Translations under genes and position numbers: made by a program
Notes under the pieces: generated by a model
The model's database searches: none
What the model was told of the DNA's origin: nothing
Seen by the model: the letters and a program-made list of their open reading frames with translations, nothing else
From: Strigamia acuminata
Taxonomy: Eukaryota; Arthropoda; Chilopoda; Geophilomorpha; Linotaeniidae
Direction of reading: 5' to 3'
Assembly (NCBI GenBank): GCA_949358305.1
Contig: OX442315.1
Location: forward strand, 11,496,427-11,560,426
Length of the DNA: 64,000 bases
Shown here: in pieces, positions 30,101 through 39,489 of the stretch
Position numbering within the stretch: position 1 is the stretch's first letter
Layout: each line of letters opens with the position of its first letter

Positions 30101-31206
30101 AGTTGTACGCCGTCGCTAGACCTTCAGCAGAAAAAATCGTTGAATGTATCTACGACGTAGCGTTACGTTACGGATTTCCACGTAAAATGATATCCGACAA
30201 CGGACCCCAATTTATCTCGAAAATTTGGGGTAAGTTTTGTGAGAAATTCGGGATTGTGGCGTCACATACTTCGACCTACAATCCCAGAACAAATCCCGTT
30301 GAGCGACTCAACAGGGACATTAAATATGCACTAAGCATATTCACTGACATCCACAATAGGTGGGATGAATACTTGAGGGAGATCGCGTTCAGCATACGAA
30401 CAACAGTCTCGAGGACGAGAGATTTTTCTCCGGCCTACCTCAACTTCGCCCGGGAGCTACGAGTGCCTTGGGACCCACGAGTGGCAGAGTCAGTAAATGT
30501 GGTGGACCCCGAGAAACCACATGAGTACGTGTATAAATTGGAGCAAACCATCTCCAACACGTACAAGCACATGATGGCGCACATTTTTAACATGCGCGAC
30601 CGCATTTTACAAGATAAAAGCGGTGGAAAATTCGTGAATTTCGAGATTAATGATTTAGTGTGGAAGGACACACACATCCTCTCAAATGCAGCGAGAGGAA
30701 TCACCGCCAGCTTGGCCGACAAAAGAGACGGTCCGTATGTGATCATCGGCAAGCATGGCGGTAACGCGTATAAATTACGTAAGCTCGAGGACAATACCGA
30801 GCACAAATCGATCCAGGTACGAGAGTTAACTCCGTACATTCCGGAATTCCCGCAAGAAATGTGGGCCAAGGGCCAAGTCAAGTCAAAAACTGACGGCCAA
30901 ATCGTCGATATGTTCGCTGGCGAGTCGGAAAAAGCACCGCCAAGTGACAACGAGGAGTATTTCGACGCCCCTTCACCACCGGTAAACGAGATAGTTGAAT
31001 CCGTTCCGGATCCAATTTTGGTCGGGGGGGAAACAGGAGAAACTCCTGAAACAAACACAAAAAACACGGATAAAAAAGAAAACAGTAATGAGGAGGTACA
31101 GACACAAAAAACAACAAAAAATATCGTACCTGTCTCGACTCATCACCTGCGGCCCCGTGGAAGTAATCCGTTTATAAAAAACGGAAAGGTCGTAGGAAAG
31201 GAGTAG
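27085..31206 (+). CDS. Pol polyprotein of element B (protease-RT-RNase H-integrase), reached by -1 frameshift
   Basis: The -1 frame is open from the slippery site; an internal ATG exists at 27136, and numbering here starts there (1356 aa). Protease DSGA is at residue 99. RT has LCIDYRPLN, FGLVNAPSTFQ and YLDD at 444-447. RNase H begins with TDAS (D593). Integrase has an HHCC zinc finger from H894 to about 937 and a catalytic triad D962, D1021, E1056. As in element A, the last two acidic residues are 35 apart, one short of the usual spacing, within a NPRTNPVE motif. A GPYVI module follows near residue 1200. The C-terminal tail is acidic, then basic. No stop or frameshift interrupts it, so it could be functional. 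Confidence 0.93.
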   Translation, partial: RVSAGGEEITSRPSAPFMKKKGFNKGFDKPPPVKEMGSDIANAQIQDRANNALQVITANAEAEAEEPNLLLEELPQVVEDTEEFRVFMCNVAVEYTSRLCMLPMTIEREKIMGLLDSGADRSFVSEDIVASLGLTDKIKGVNKNVRLKTANGMARPKGVILLTMEWLGGVEQHPFLVLPTCDRIFLLGLDLMASMEIQPNPITKSWNYIRNDRERPAIVVPPALIKEAADKTQWEKGLKKFVQDYDFKAFVTELQRDNVVETLVADAALELNEAAALRRVLLKYEGILSKKPGRTNRAIHEIKLTDNKPIRVAYKGMNPQKREIVQKMCQEMLDSGIVSEAQGEYATRVVLVMRPGSDPRLCIDYRPLNAVTEIDPIQMPSIESILRELSPFSWVTTMDLSKGYWQVEMRPEDKLKTAFYSPIGRLMFNVMPFGLVNAPSTFQRLIESVLGDILHQFVWAYLDDIVIASKTFEEHIEHIDQVLTRLAKAGLHVHPGKSKFCRKELAFLGYRIGVNGLAIGPEKIDAINRFPPPEDVKGVQRFMGMINFFGRLLPGLAEVAAPVTDLLKNENEFVWSNECNIAFNAIKRMLTEVGVMPLPDLNRPFILHTDASRVGLGAALLQTHVRDGVEQDLPCMFISRKLQGAEKNYNATELECLAVVWAIRKFRDYLEYTKFVVHTDHQALQWLMKLKEPAGRLARWQLELMACDLTIQYKPGKYNVVADALSRAPVSDPIDADDDGEDDSRIIYCPTSCHRWDLRKINEIPTASPADVKFCGFWTRLYQPAADNYPNAKKEFKLERRINDPLLSAFHTHVGKQMRSNPPTREEIIVQQKLDKKCQDRARFVLTGKYPPNLTRRQKRRYAHESIDYLLDDGLLVKHHPNHQDDLSESDTAVKVVIPASLIGRVLWLLHGHPLASHAGVSRTLYRATQLFHWTGMKKDIALFVHQCQRCQACKPRSKSPFETIFLGPYAPFDCLSVDVMGPKPVTGNKNAYIIVIMDVATRWPELYAVARPSAEKIVECIYDVALRYGFPRKMISDNGPQFISKIWGKFCEKFGIVASHTSTYNPRTNPVERLNRDIKYALSIFTDIHNRWDEYLREIAFSIRTTVSRTRDFSPAYLNFARELRVPWDPRVAESVNVVDPEKPHEYVYKLEQTISNTYKHMMAHIFNMRDRILQDKSGGKFVNFEINDLVWKDTHILSNAARGITASLADKRDGPYVIIGKHGGNAYKLRKLEDNTEHKSIQVRELTPYIPEFPQEMWAKGQVKSKTDGQIVDMFAGESEKAPPSDNEEYFDAPSPPVNEIVESVPDPILVGGETGETPETNTKNTDKKENSNEEVQTQKTTKNIVPVSTHHLRPRGSNPFIKNGKVVGKE

Positions 31207-32580
31207 AAAACGTTACGAGTCGATGGCGACGCTGAAAAACAAAAAAATTGACCGATCGACAGCGCTAGCCATCAAAATCCGAGACTCTGAAAATTTCGCT
31301 AAGTCCAACAAAGCGGATATCGGTCGAATTCGCGTCACGAGATGGCGTGGAAACGCGGGACCCGTAGCAAAATTATCGGCACGGGTCGGATACCGCGTGC
31401 AAAAGACCCCGTAGCAGCGATCGCGCACGGGCGTAGAAACAAAGGAGCCCCGTAGCGTAACATGCGCACGGGCTGTTGCGCACAGTCATAAACACCTGGT
31501 TCTGGAGTAAAATTACCCAGAACCCACCACGATTGCCTCGTTTTCACCCGGACTTCCGCTAAAATCAGCTGATCGTCGTCCGCACGTGATACACAGCGAG
31601 TGCATTTTTAACCAAGTTTTTGATCCATTTTACGAGAAGTTTTCAAGTTTTTTAATCGTGGTCTGACTGAACGCGCAATCCTCACGATGGATGAGGAAGG
31701 AGGGGACGAGGAAATGCTTGAAATACAGCATCATGACGAGAATTGGGACCCGGACATAAACGTAGTTCCACCCGATCAGGTAGTAGTCGGCATCGCCGCA
31801 CGAGATTTAGCTCCGTGCGGTCGAATTAAAGATACACTTGACTAATACTTGACATGAACGCTCTGCGTTCGAAATAGTGTATAATTATTATACTAATATC
31901 CACGATCGCGAGAGCGATTGTATTTTCTCCTATTATTTGTCTTCAAGGACGCGATAGCAGACAAACTGTCGCCTCGCTCCTTGAAGATGACTCACGACAA
32001 TTGACACGAACGAGACAAAGGAAACGAGCTTTCTTTTTATATTCCAGAAATGGGAATAATTTATTGGATGGATTTTGAAAGAATTTATAGAACGTTGTTT
32101 CTATTTTTATTTGCTATTTTATTTGCGAATTTTTTCCCGATGACACTAATTTATTATAGATTCGTTTTTTAACTCGACTTTAACTCCGAATTTTTGGAGT
32201 TATTATTAGACAAATTTATTTCTTTACAAGTTAATTCACGACAAGAACATTTGTTTACATGTTCTAAAATTGTTATTGGAGATTTTCACGAACGATTTCG
32301 CGAATTTATTGGTTTAAATACAAATTTACAGTTTAATTTTAAATTAAGCAATCCGAAGAAAAATTTCCGGATTAATACGCTCGATTCCGTCTCGTGGTTA
32401 TCATTGGACGTGAACCAGATGTGCCAAGAAGACTCTTTTCTTCCTGACAAGGACGAATCAATGAACAGGAATAGGACTCGACGAGCGGTCGCACGTTTCG
32501 GCGACGTTCCTCGAGCCCACCCCCTATTTATCTCCGTGTTATTGGCGATTTCATTAATTATTTTGTTTCCATCATTGCAG
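31207..32580 (+). other. region between pol and ORF3 of element B: possible leader exon and intron
   Basis: A small ORF (31687-31845) lies in the GC-richer first half. From 31850 the DNA turns AT-rich and intron-like. Local inverted repeats include CTTCAAGGA...TCCTTGAAG (31941-31987) and CGATCGC..GCGATTG near 31905. The segment ends with a pyrimidine-rich tract and TTGCAG right before an ATG at 32581. The frame of ORF3 is open back to 32173. Confidence 0.55.
31687..31779 (+). CDS. candidate short first coding exon of ORF3 (31 codons)
   Basis: ATG at 31687 opens a frame of 52 codons ending at TAA 31843. After 31 codons it meets CAG|GTAGTA, a possible splice donor in phase 0. The acceptor at 32580 is also phase 0, so joining would fuse an acidic leader (MDEEGGDEEM) to ORF3 without shifting frame. 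The donor match is only fair (GTAGTA), so this is a hypothesis. Confidence 0.3.
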
Positions 32581-35448
32581 ATGGAGCTCCGAGACACATG
32601 GGGAGCGCTCAGCCCCGCATGCATAGTGCGAGCGGGCATATATCGAGGCGTACTGCCCGATTTTCTGCGCCGCTGCTTTGGCGAAGATGCGAAGCCATAC
32701 CGCCTGCGCGTATTATTTTCGCGCGCCCTCGCCAAGCGTTGGGTTAACGATTGTACACTCCTGGACGCGTTCCCGGAGTCGGTGCGAAACGTCGTCGCTG
32801 CAGAGCTCGCTCGCATCGATGACCCGAAGTCACCAATCTTCCACCCGGCCCTGTCGAGCCAATACTCCGGCAGGCCGGCGGAGGAGCATGTGTTGTTCGC
32901 GTGGCAAGCGGCCGAGACCGAGGAGGCCCGCGAAGAAGTGTATCAACACTACCGCCAGCAGCTAATCGACACTGCGCCGGCGGTTGCAGAGCGGATTTTG
33001 CAAGACGACGGAATGAGCACCGCCGATATACATCTGTGGTGCGAGCAGATTCGGCAGGGAGAAGTTACGCCACAGTGGCGACCGAGAATGGGGATTCTCA
33101 CGTCACAAGCTGAAATGTGGCAACTCCACTATTTGGGAATTCTCGGCCCCAAATATAATTTCCCAAGGAAGCGCAAGCGCTCCAAGGGAACCGGGGGCAG
33201 CGAATCGCGCTCCCCGGGACGGTCGAAGAAACAGTGCGTCGAACAGCACTCGACCGTCAACGATGGAGCGGGAACGTCAGCGCAGCCACCGCGCGACCCC
33301 GCGAATTACACCAGACCAAGGGTGTTCGTCAACCGTCAGATGAAAGACGGTAAAGAGACTCGAGAAGTCTGGATTTCGGGTGACGAAGAGCGAGTCTCTC
33401 GTCCCCGTGTCGGCAGACATCCGCTAACTCATCGTGAGCAGCGGAAACGAGACCGCAAAGAGCGGTATTTCGCTCGCTGCGAGGCGCGAGGAATTCCCCT
33501 TCCCGAACACGCTCTCAAAGCAATCGAAGCGAAGGAAGCGAGAGAGGCACGATCGAAGTCGAGTGGCCGATCTTCCGGGGAGCGTCGCGTCCTAGCGCCA
33601 GACACGCGGGACCTTCGCGAGATCATCACCCAGATGAAACGCAAGAAATTGTCTCGTTTCGACCCCGCGATGCAGTTCGCTCGCAAGATGGGCGTCGTCG
33701 AGCATGGTACCGTGATTCCACACGAAGTGGCACGGTGGTTAAGCGAATATGTCAATTCGCGACCGCGTGTAGAAAACGCGCCTACGGCCGTCGTTCCACC
33801 GACGAGTACTGTAAGCCAGCTCCCGGCACTCCAAGTCACGCCGACTGGAGTGCAAGCGACGCTGCCACCGCCAACACAACAGTCTTTGACGTTGCTGTTG
33901 CCGACGCAGTCATCAACGTCGCAACCGTTGCCAGCACAGCAGTCCCTGACGCTGCCGCCGCCGACACAGCCGCTGCCGCCGCCGACGCAGCCCCCGCCGC
34001 CGCCGCCGCCGATGCCGGGTTCGAGCACTACGCCGAACTTGGCCGTCGACGACTCGGTGATGTTGCCCGTTCACCAGAGCATTGCGCGGGAATGCCATAA
34101 CGCCCGATTCGGAGAATATTACCCGAGCAAGGCAAGACACGACCGCACCGCGATGTGGTATGAACAGCGTGACGAAAACGCACGGCTGGCTCGAGAAGCA
34201 GCCAATCCATCGATCGAAGAGCTCTTGGCCTTCGCATTTGTGATGGAGGACCCGAGAGCCGCCGCCGCTGCTCTGCAGGGCGCCGACGTCACTCAGCGCC
34301 ATTTCATCGAGTGGGGGATTTCGATGATGCGGCACCACTCGCGCGCGTTCGCTGCAGATCCTGATCGCAGCAACCCTGTAAATCGGCGCAGTCTACAGCT
34401 GGCTTTGACGAAAATCATGGTCCAGTTATTGACCCCCTCGCTCTTTGGGGTCGGACGACAGGCGATGGCCTGTTGGTCCGTAGTCGACAGAGAGGGTGTG
34501 CAGATACCTCGCGCACTCGTTGGAGAATGGAGCGCCATTCTCCCCAACCCGGCGATGACTCGCTTCGAGCTGACCCGGGACGTGGTGAACCCCGAATGGG
34601 AGGGGTATAAGTTGCGGAGCATGGCCTTCCGCCACGCCGTTACCACGTGGGAGCCAACACCGTCAGCGCAGTCACACGCAATGATGGTCACGAGTGAAGA
34701 GCCGATGGAGAGCGACGCCGCCTCTTCGACTGCTTCACGTGGAGCCCCAACTCCACCTCCGCCGCCGCCACCGATGCCACCAGCGGCGACGCCACAGACA
34801 CCCGTCCTATCAAATGCGGCGGGTAAGCCTAGACGCCTGCTATGCCGGACGCCGCCAACGATGTCCGCCGCTCGCCAGAGCCTGACGCCTCCCGCAGCCC
34901 AAGAAGCGCAGGAAGAGACTGTCCAGCAGGCAGTGGTTTCGAAGAGCGCCAAGCCAGCGAAAGCGGCGAAGCCTCCGACAAACTACTATGAGAAGTTGTG
35001 TGACGAGTTCTCTCAGCTGTCGATGACGACGGCGACGCGCAAATTCATCCTCGCGCAGAGAGACAAGGGGAAATCGGTATTCGTTTGGCTACACAACCAG
35101 GTGCGCCAGACCACCGATTTGATCCTCCATCAGCGTTTGCTGAGGGCCCACCGTGCGCCTCGAACGGCCGCGGAGGCGAACGCGATCCGGCACACCAATT
35201 CCGGGTTTTCGGCGTTCATTCCGCGGGTTTGGCTGCATGAGAGGAGACGTGCCCCGTACGAGCCAGCCGGCGGCCACGCATTGTGCTTCATTTCCGAGCA
35301 CGAGGACCCCCGCGACCAGTCTTCAGCCTTGGTTGGAGATCTGGTTTTGCCGCCCGGCGTTGTGCCGCCCGGCGCTGAGCCGCCCGTCCCTGGAGTGAGT
35401 TTCGCCCAGGCGATGGATCCAGCGTCGGGTCCCAGCAAGAAGGATTGA
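32581..35448 (+). CDS. ORF3 of element B, about 955 aa, unknown function
   Basis: This is a long intact frame between pol and the 3' LTR, in the env position. I start it at ATG 32581 because TTTGTTTCCATCATTGCAG directly precedes it, a strong splice acceptor that would make a subgenomic mRNA. The frame stays open upstream to 32173, so ATGs at 32419 or 32461 are alternatives; the latter would add a hydrophobic stretch (LFISVLLAISLIILF) that may simply be the translated pyrimidine tract. The protein is polar, without evident transmembrane anchor, cysteine pattern or zinc knuckle, so it does not look like Env. Visible features: basic NLS-like PRKRKRSK (about residue 195), arginine-rich RKRDRKERYF, two proline-rich tracts (about 456-480 and 720-737, PPPPPPPMP) and an AKPAKAAKPP linker (about 790). 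No family recognised. Confidence 0.7.
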   Translation: MELRDTWGALSPACIVRAGIYRGVLPDFLRRCFGEDAKPYRLRVLFSRALAKRWVNDCTLLDAFPESVRNVVAAELARIDDPKSPIFHPALSSQYSGRPAEEHVLFAWQAAETEEAREEVYQHYRQQLIDTAPAVAERILQDDGMSTADIHLWCEQIRQGEVTPQWRPRMGILTSQAEMWQLHYLGILGPKYNFPRKRKRSKGTGGSESRSPGRSKKQCVEQHSTVNDGAGTSAQPPRDPANYTRPRVFVNRQMKDGKETREVWISGDEERVSRPRVGRHPLTHREQRKRDRKERYFARCEARGIPLPEHALKAIEAKEAREARSKSSGRSSGERRVLAPDTRDLREIITQMKRKKLSRFDPAMQFARKMGVVEHGTVIPHEVARWLSEYVNSRPRVENAPTAVVPPTSTVSQLPALQVTPTGVQATLPPPTQQSLTLLLPTQSSTSQPLPAQQSLTLPPPTQPLPPPTQPPPPPPPMPGSSTTPNLAVDDSVMLPVHQSIARECHNARFGEYYPSKARHDRTAMWYEQRDENARLAREAANPSIEELLAFAFVMEDPRAAAAALQGADVTQRHFIEWGISMMRHHSRAFAADPDRSNPVNRRSLQLALTKIMVQLLTPSLFGVGRQAMACWSVVDREGVQIPRALVGEWSAILPNPAMTRFELTRDVVNPEWEGYKLRSMAFRHAVTTWEPTPSAQSHAMMVTSEEPMESDAASSTASRGAPTPPPPPPPMPPAATPQTPVLSNAAGKPRRLLCRTPPTMSAARQSLTPPAAQEAQEETVQQAVVSKSAKPAKAAKPPTNYYEKLCDEFSQLSMTTATRKFILAQRDKGKSVFVWLHNQVRQTTDLILHQRLLRAHRAPRTAAEANAIRHTNSGFSAFIPRVWLHERRRAPYEPAGGHALCFISEHEDPRDQSSALVGDLVLPPGVVPPGAEPPVPGVSFAQAMDPASGPSKKD

Positions 35449-35474
35449 TCGCTCCGAACACCGGCGGTCAGAGC

Positions 35475-35487
35475 TGGGAGGGGGACG
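35475..35487 (+). other. polypurine tract of element B
   Basis: GGGAGGGGGACG directly precedes the 3' LTR, as expected for plus-strand priming. Confidence 0.75.
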
Positions 35488-36483
35488 TGTGGTGACCCGA
35501 CTGGGGTGGGGCACGAAGAGTTTCTCTCGTGGCCTACATACGGGTAAAGAAGGGGAGTCGCACGCGCGCCTCCCTTCCCTCAGAGCATTGACATCCAGTC
35601 AATGGACGGGCGTCTGCCCTGGGGGAGTGGGGGAGATTCGTCTTCTCCACTATTGGGTGGCTTTAGTCACCTGTCACCCCCCGCTTTGTGCAAAGGAATT
35701 CGCCTTGCACTGAGCGGGCAGAACCAACACAAAAATCAACCAAGATACACGTAAAAGCCAAACGTCCTAAAACGATCAAGCCTAAGTACAAAGACTTCAG
35801 GAGTGACCTAGGACAAGGGACTTTCAACGTGAGTACGATTGATTTGTGTTAACCTCCGCAGAGTAACCTGCGAAACAAGATTACCACACTATTTTAGCAA
35901 GCCAGCTAGAAATAGTAAACCTACTCCAATTTAGCGAGTTGTGCAGACAAACGGTCGCACAAGCCTAAATTGCAGTAACCACGACGAGCGTTCCCGCCGC
36001 TGTGTGTATCGCCGGGAACCACCAAGCGTCCGCCGCTGTGTGATCGCCGGACACCTACAAAAAACCCTAAACCTAGACAACAGACCAGAAGTAAGACCTT
36101 TCAGGCATTCACTCGCGCCCGACCAGCGTGAGCCCGAAGGACCGAACGAGAAACGTGAGACGAGGACGCCATTCATTGCCACGCCGGCCCAAGACGACAC
36201 CACGTTGCCACGCGGACGCCATCTTGGATCCACAGCGACAAAGGACGACCTCGACCAGTTTCCCGCCAACTTCACACCCCTTTCCTTTTACCTTTTTATT
36301 CCCTTACATATTTTATTCCCTTTTAACTGTATATTCCCGTATAATAAATACATTTATTATATTTACCTTTTACATTGTCTTGCCGTGTTACATTATTTGG
36401 GTAACCGCTTGAGTAAAGCGGTATTGCGAGATCAGAGAGTGACTCATACCACGTATCAGCGACAGACCGAGTTGAGCGCGACA
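35488..36483 (+). repeat. 3' LTR of element B
   Basis: 996 bp, offset 12,520 from the 5' copy. The one difference I found is at 36471 (G here, A at 23951). It ends GCGACA and is followed by the CACA duplication. Confidence 0.93.
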
Positions 36484-37100
36484 CACATTCGCCGAATTTG
36501 TTTGTTAAATTCGGCGAATTTGTTGCCCACATTCGCCGATGTCATGTTTGACCAACGATTGCGAATGTCACGTTTTTCAAACGTATGCCAATGTCACGTT
36601 GAATTCATTTTTTGATTATTTTTATATTTTTTACATGTGGACGGAAAATAGCTAGGTTTTCAACAATCGCGCCAAAATCCAAGCGCCATCAATTTTTTTT
36701 AACAATAACACGTGTTGACAAAAATAAATTAAGTTTTTTAAAACTTCGAATATTTTGTAACAAATAAATAAATATATATTTCCAAAAACATGTTTATAAA
36801 AATTTTTCTTATCTGTAGTAGTACAAACAAGGATTGAAATCAAACGATGGCAGCCCTAACACCCAAATCGTGTCTCCTAACACGTGTTTTAATTCACGTT
36901 CTCGTTTCAGCCGTGTTAGCGCCACAGACACGGAATTTTTCCGGATGTGACGTCATAACCGCTAACACGACACGGCTGAAACGGCTGAAACGGGAGTTTT
37001 GGAATGCACCTAGTGTGAACAGACTCTGCGTTGCGTTTCATTAAGTTTTCCTTGCGTTGCGTTCGACTATGAACGCAAGTGTGAACCTATCTTAAGACGT
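36484..37100. mobile_element. right half of the TIR element interrupted by element B
   Basis: Begins with the CACA duplication and a palindrome (36487-36519), then AT-rich DNA, and ends with GTTTTGGAATGCACCTAGTG (about 36995) and ACGCAAGTGTGAACC (about 37074), the inverted counterparts of sequences at 22155-22572. Confidence 0.6.
36487..36519. repeat. perfect 13-bp palindromic hairpin
   Basis: ATTCGCCGAATTT pairs with AAATTCGGCGAAT around a 7-nt GTTTGTT loop. A partial copy, GCCGAATTTGTTTACC, lies just left of element B, so element B landed inside a small tandem of this motif. Confidence 0.85.
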
Positions 37101-38005
37101 TCTCTTCTCGCTTAGATGTGCCTGGTTATTCTTGCTGTGAATAAAAACAAGCTGATTACAAAGCCTTTTCCGGTGTGTCACCTCATGCCTACCGTAGGTG
37201 TAGCCGACTATAAAAATACATTTGTAATGACAACAGGACAGCACAGGTGTGGCTGCACCCTTAATTAACGTCCAGGTGTTGCCATGGCAACTCGGAGCAA
37301 AAAAGCTACCCCAATTTGGTCGTGTGACTCATCGGGGTTCCTCCACCCATTCGAGGCGTTCCTCAGACGACGCAAGCGTCTGTTAGGGTTAAAAAGGTAA
37401 AATTAGTGGATGGACACTTTGCCGGACCTCACGACCTGCGTTCCATCACGCGCGTCGTCGTCCCCTCGCTCGCTCGCGCAATAAATTTCGGACGGCGTTC
37501 CTGTCGGCGGCGTTCCGACATAAATCACGGACGCGTCCGTTCTCGCAGCTGATGAACGCGCCTCGCCACAAAAAAAAATGATAATAATTTTTAATATATT
37601 TTTTATTTATTTTTTTGAAAAAATTCGGAATTAATTAGACGTCACCAGCAACTGATTTGTCTCTGTCATTCCTGGGTTTGCTTGACAGGCGGTAACAAGC
37701 TGGCGTTTCATTTCGAGCATTGTAACAGATTCCTGGAGAGGCACGTGAGAAAATGTTGTTGCATAAAGGGGTATCAAGTTTTTTTTTTTGTTTTGTGTTG
37801 TTTAATTTAGGATTATGGAAGTGGAAGTTGAGTTGGATTAAAAGTACGGGGGATAGAACACGACTGGGCCGCATCAGGTGCGGTTGGGTCGGCTGGGAGG
37901 AGAGTGATTTTGCGTGCTATTGGTTTGGTTGAAATTCGAAGCAAATGTGTGATTTTACGAAGGGGGATTTTGTACCAAATTTATTATTTTTGCGTAAAAT
38001 ACGTC
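37101..38005. other. unique intergenic DNA with a CpG-rich island
   Basis: 37400-37560 is rich in CG dinucleotides (TCACGCGCGTCGTCGTCC). No ORF with protein character was found. Possibly regulatory. Confidence 0.35.
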
Positions 38006-38460
38006 TAAACTAGAGAAAATTATTGAATTTTCATTAGTTTTACATGAAAGTGTGAACAAATTTTGTCTTAAATTGACTTTTTCAACATTGAATAAATTTA
38101 ATTGTATGGAAATTATCGAATTTTTATTTTTTTTTTAGAAGAAAATATGAAGAAATTTTGTCCCAAATTGATTTTTCTACATCAAATAAATCTAATTTGA
38201 TTTAAATTACTGAATTTTTCATCATTTTATACCATTTTAGATGAAAATTATTAAATTTTATTAAATTTTCAACATTTTTAGATGCAAATTATTGAATTTT
38301 CATAAAAATTTCATTAATTTCAGATGCAGATTAGTGAGTTTTCATCAATTTTAGATACAAATTGTTCATTTTTTATCAATTTTAGATACAAATTCTTCAT
38401 TTCTCATCAATTTTAGATACAAATTCTTTATTTTTTATCATTTTTAGACGAAATATACCA
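38006..38460. repeat. minisatellite of 31 bp (TTTTAGATACAAATT type)
   Basis: TTAGATACA landmarks at 38351, 38382 and 38413 are 31 bp apart; upstream copies are degenerate. Homopolymer A runs follow. Confidence 0.8.
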
Positions 38461-38639
38461 AAAAAAGCAAATTATCCAACATTTCTACACATCATTCCAC
38501 AAATATCCAAAAAAAAAAAATCCATCAACCTACAATTTTTTAAACCATCACCCGACCGTTTCCTCAAAAAATTACTTTTGAAGAACCGTCAATCAAAAAA
38601 AAAAAAAAAACCTCCACATTTCTCCCCGCAGTTCATCCT

Positions 38640-39130
38640 TTTGAATTCATAATTAAGTGGAAAGGTCAAAGTTGACACCCGAGCAACGCTGGCTACCAGC
38701 GCCCTAATGAGCAGACGCCACGCACATTATCAACAAGTAGGAGTCGCTCGAACAGCTCCAGTCACGACTGTCAAAGCGCCCCACCGACGCCCTTTGCATA
38801 AACATGAGGCGCCGTCGAGTGCGTGCGGCGGGCGGCGGGCGGCGCTTCGCTGCATCGCATCGAACCGATGCAGCAGAGTCGCGGCAGGGGCGTTGCGGAT
38901 GAACCAATCGAGTCGATCGCGATATCCACTCCCCGCTCCCTGCACAGATGCACCTGGGTTGCGTTTCCGGTCTCGTTCGAGGGAGTGGAGGACCAGGTGA
39001 GGCGCACGTGACCCGTGTTGACTTTTGGAACTGGTTGAACTTTTTGCTACAGTTTAAAGTAACTCCACCTAAACGGGTTTTATGCGCGAATTGGCAATTC
39101 ATGACTGGCGGAAAGGAAGCGCGAGGAAAA
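38640..39130. other. GC-rich unique island
   Basis: The most GC-rich non-coding stretch in the left-centre of the window, with GCGGGCGGCGGGCGGCG at about 38828 and a possible donor ACCAGGTGAGG at 38990. Overlapping ORFs on both strands reflect base composition. It could be a CpG-type promoter, an untranslated exon or an enhancer. Confidence 0.35.
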
Positions 39131-39489
39131 TGCATGTTTTGTTTGGGCAGTGCGTTTGAATTTTGCGTTTGGTTTGGGTGGAATAATAGAAATTGGTTTT
39201 TTTTTTGGTTTTGGGTGGTTTGTTCGTTTGTTTTGGTCGGAATTTGAAGAGATGAAGTGGATTTGGTTGGTTCGCTCGTTGGAATTGCTCACGCGTGATA
39301 AAGTGGTGATGGTGGGAAAGAAAATGAGTGAAATTGAAAGTTTTGTGGGCTTGGTGGGTTGAAAAAGTTGTTTTTGCGGTGTTTTTGGTGTTGGAGAAAT
39401 GGAAAATCGAAAGGAGAATTCACTTGGAACACGAGTTTGTGAATGCAGTTAAATAGTAGTGTGTACTTGTAGGGTATTTAGGATAGATG

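Larger units (their letters stand above)
22968..36483 (+). mobile_element. Ty3-type LTR retrotransposon, element B (full length, with a third ORF)
   Basis: A 13,516-bp element has 996-bp LTRs that I find differing at one base only (AATTGAG versus AGTTGAG near their ends). LTRs run TGTGGTGACC...GCGACA. The 4-bp target duplication is CACA (22964-22967 and 36484-36487). Order: 5' LTR, primer site, gag, pol, a 1.4-kb region, a third long ORF, polypurine tract, 3' LTR. All long frames are open. It inserted into an older TIR element. It shares the gag/pol frameshift arrangement, 2-nt CG spacer before the primer site and integrase peculiarity with element A, so the two belong to related lineages. 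Confidence 0.95.

Noticed and set aside
32461-32580. Signal-anchor-like hydrophobic segment at the extended N-terminus of ORF3, suggesting Env
   Set aside because: The hydrophobic run coincides with the pyrimidine tract of the predicted splice acceptor, and the rest of ORF3 lacks Env features. Kept as an alternative, not adopted.
33429-34952. Reverse-strand ORFs of about 140-219 codons opposite ORF3
   Set aside because: Shadows produced by the GC-rich, proline-rich ORF3; glycine/cysteine-rich translations without domains.
38704-39247. Overlapping ORFs on both strands in a GC-rich island
   Set aside because: Several frames are open at once, as expected from GC-rich composition; none resembles a protein family.
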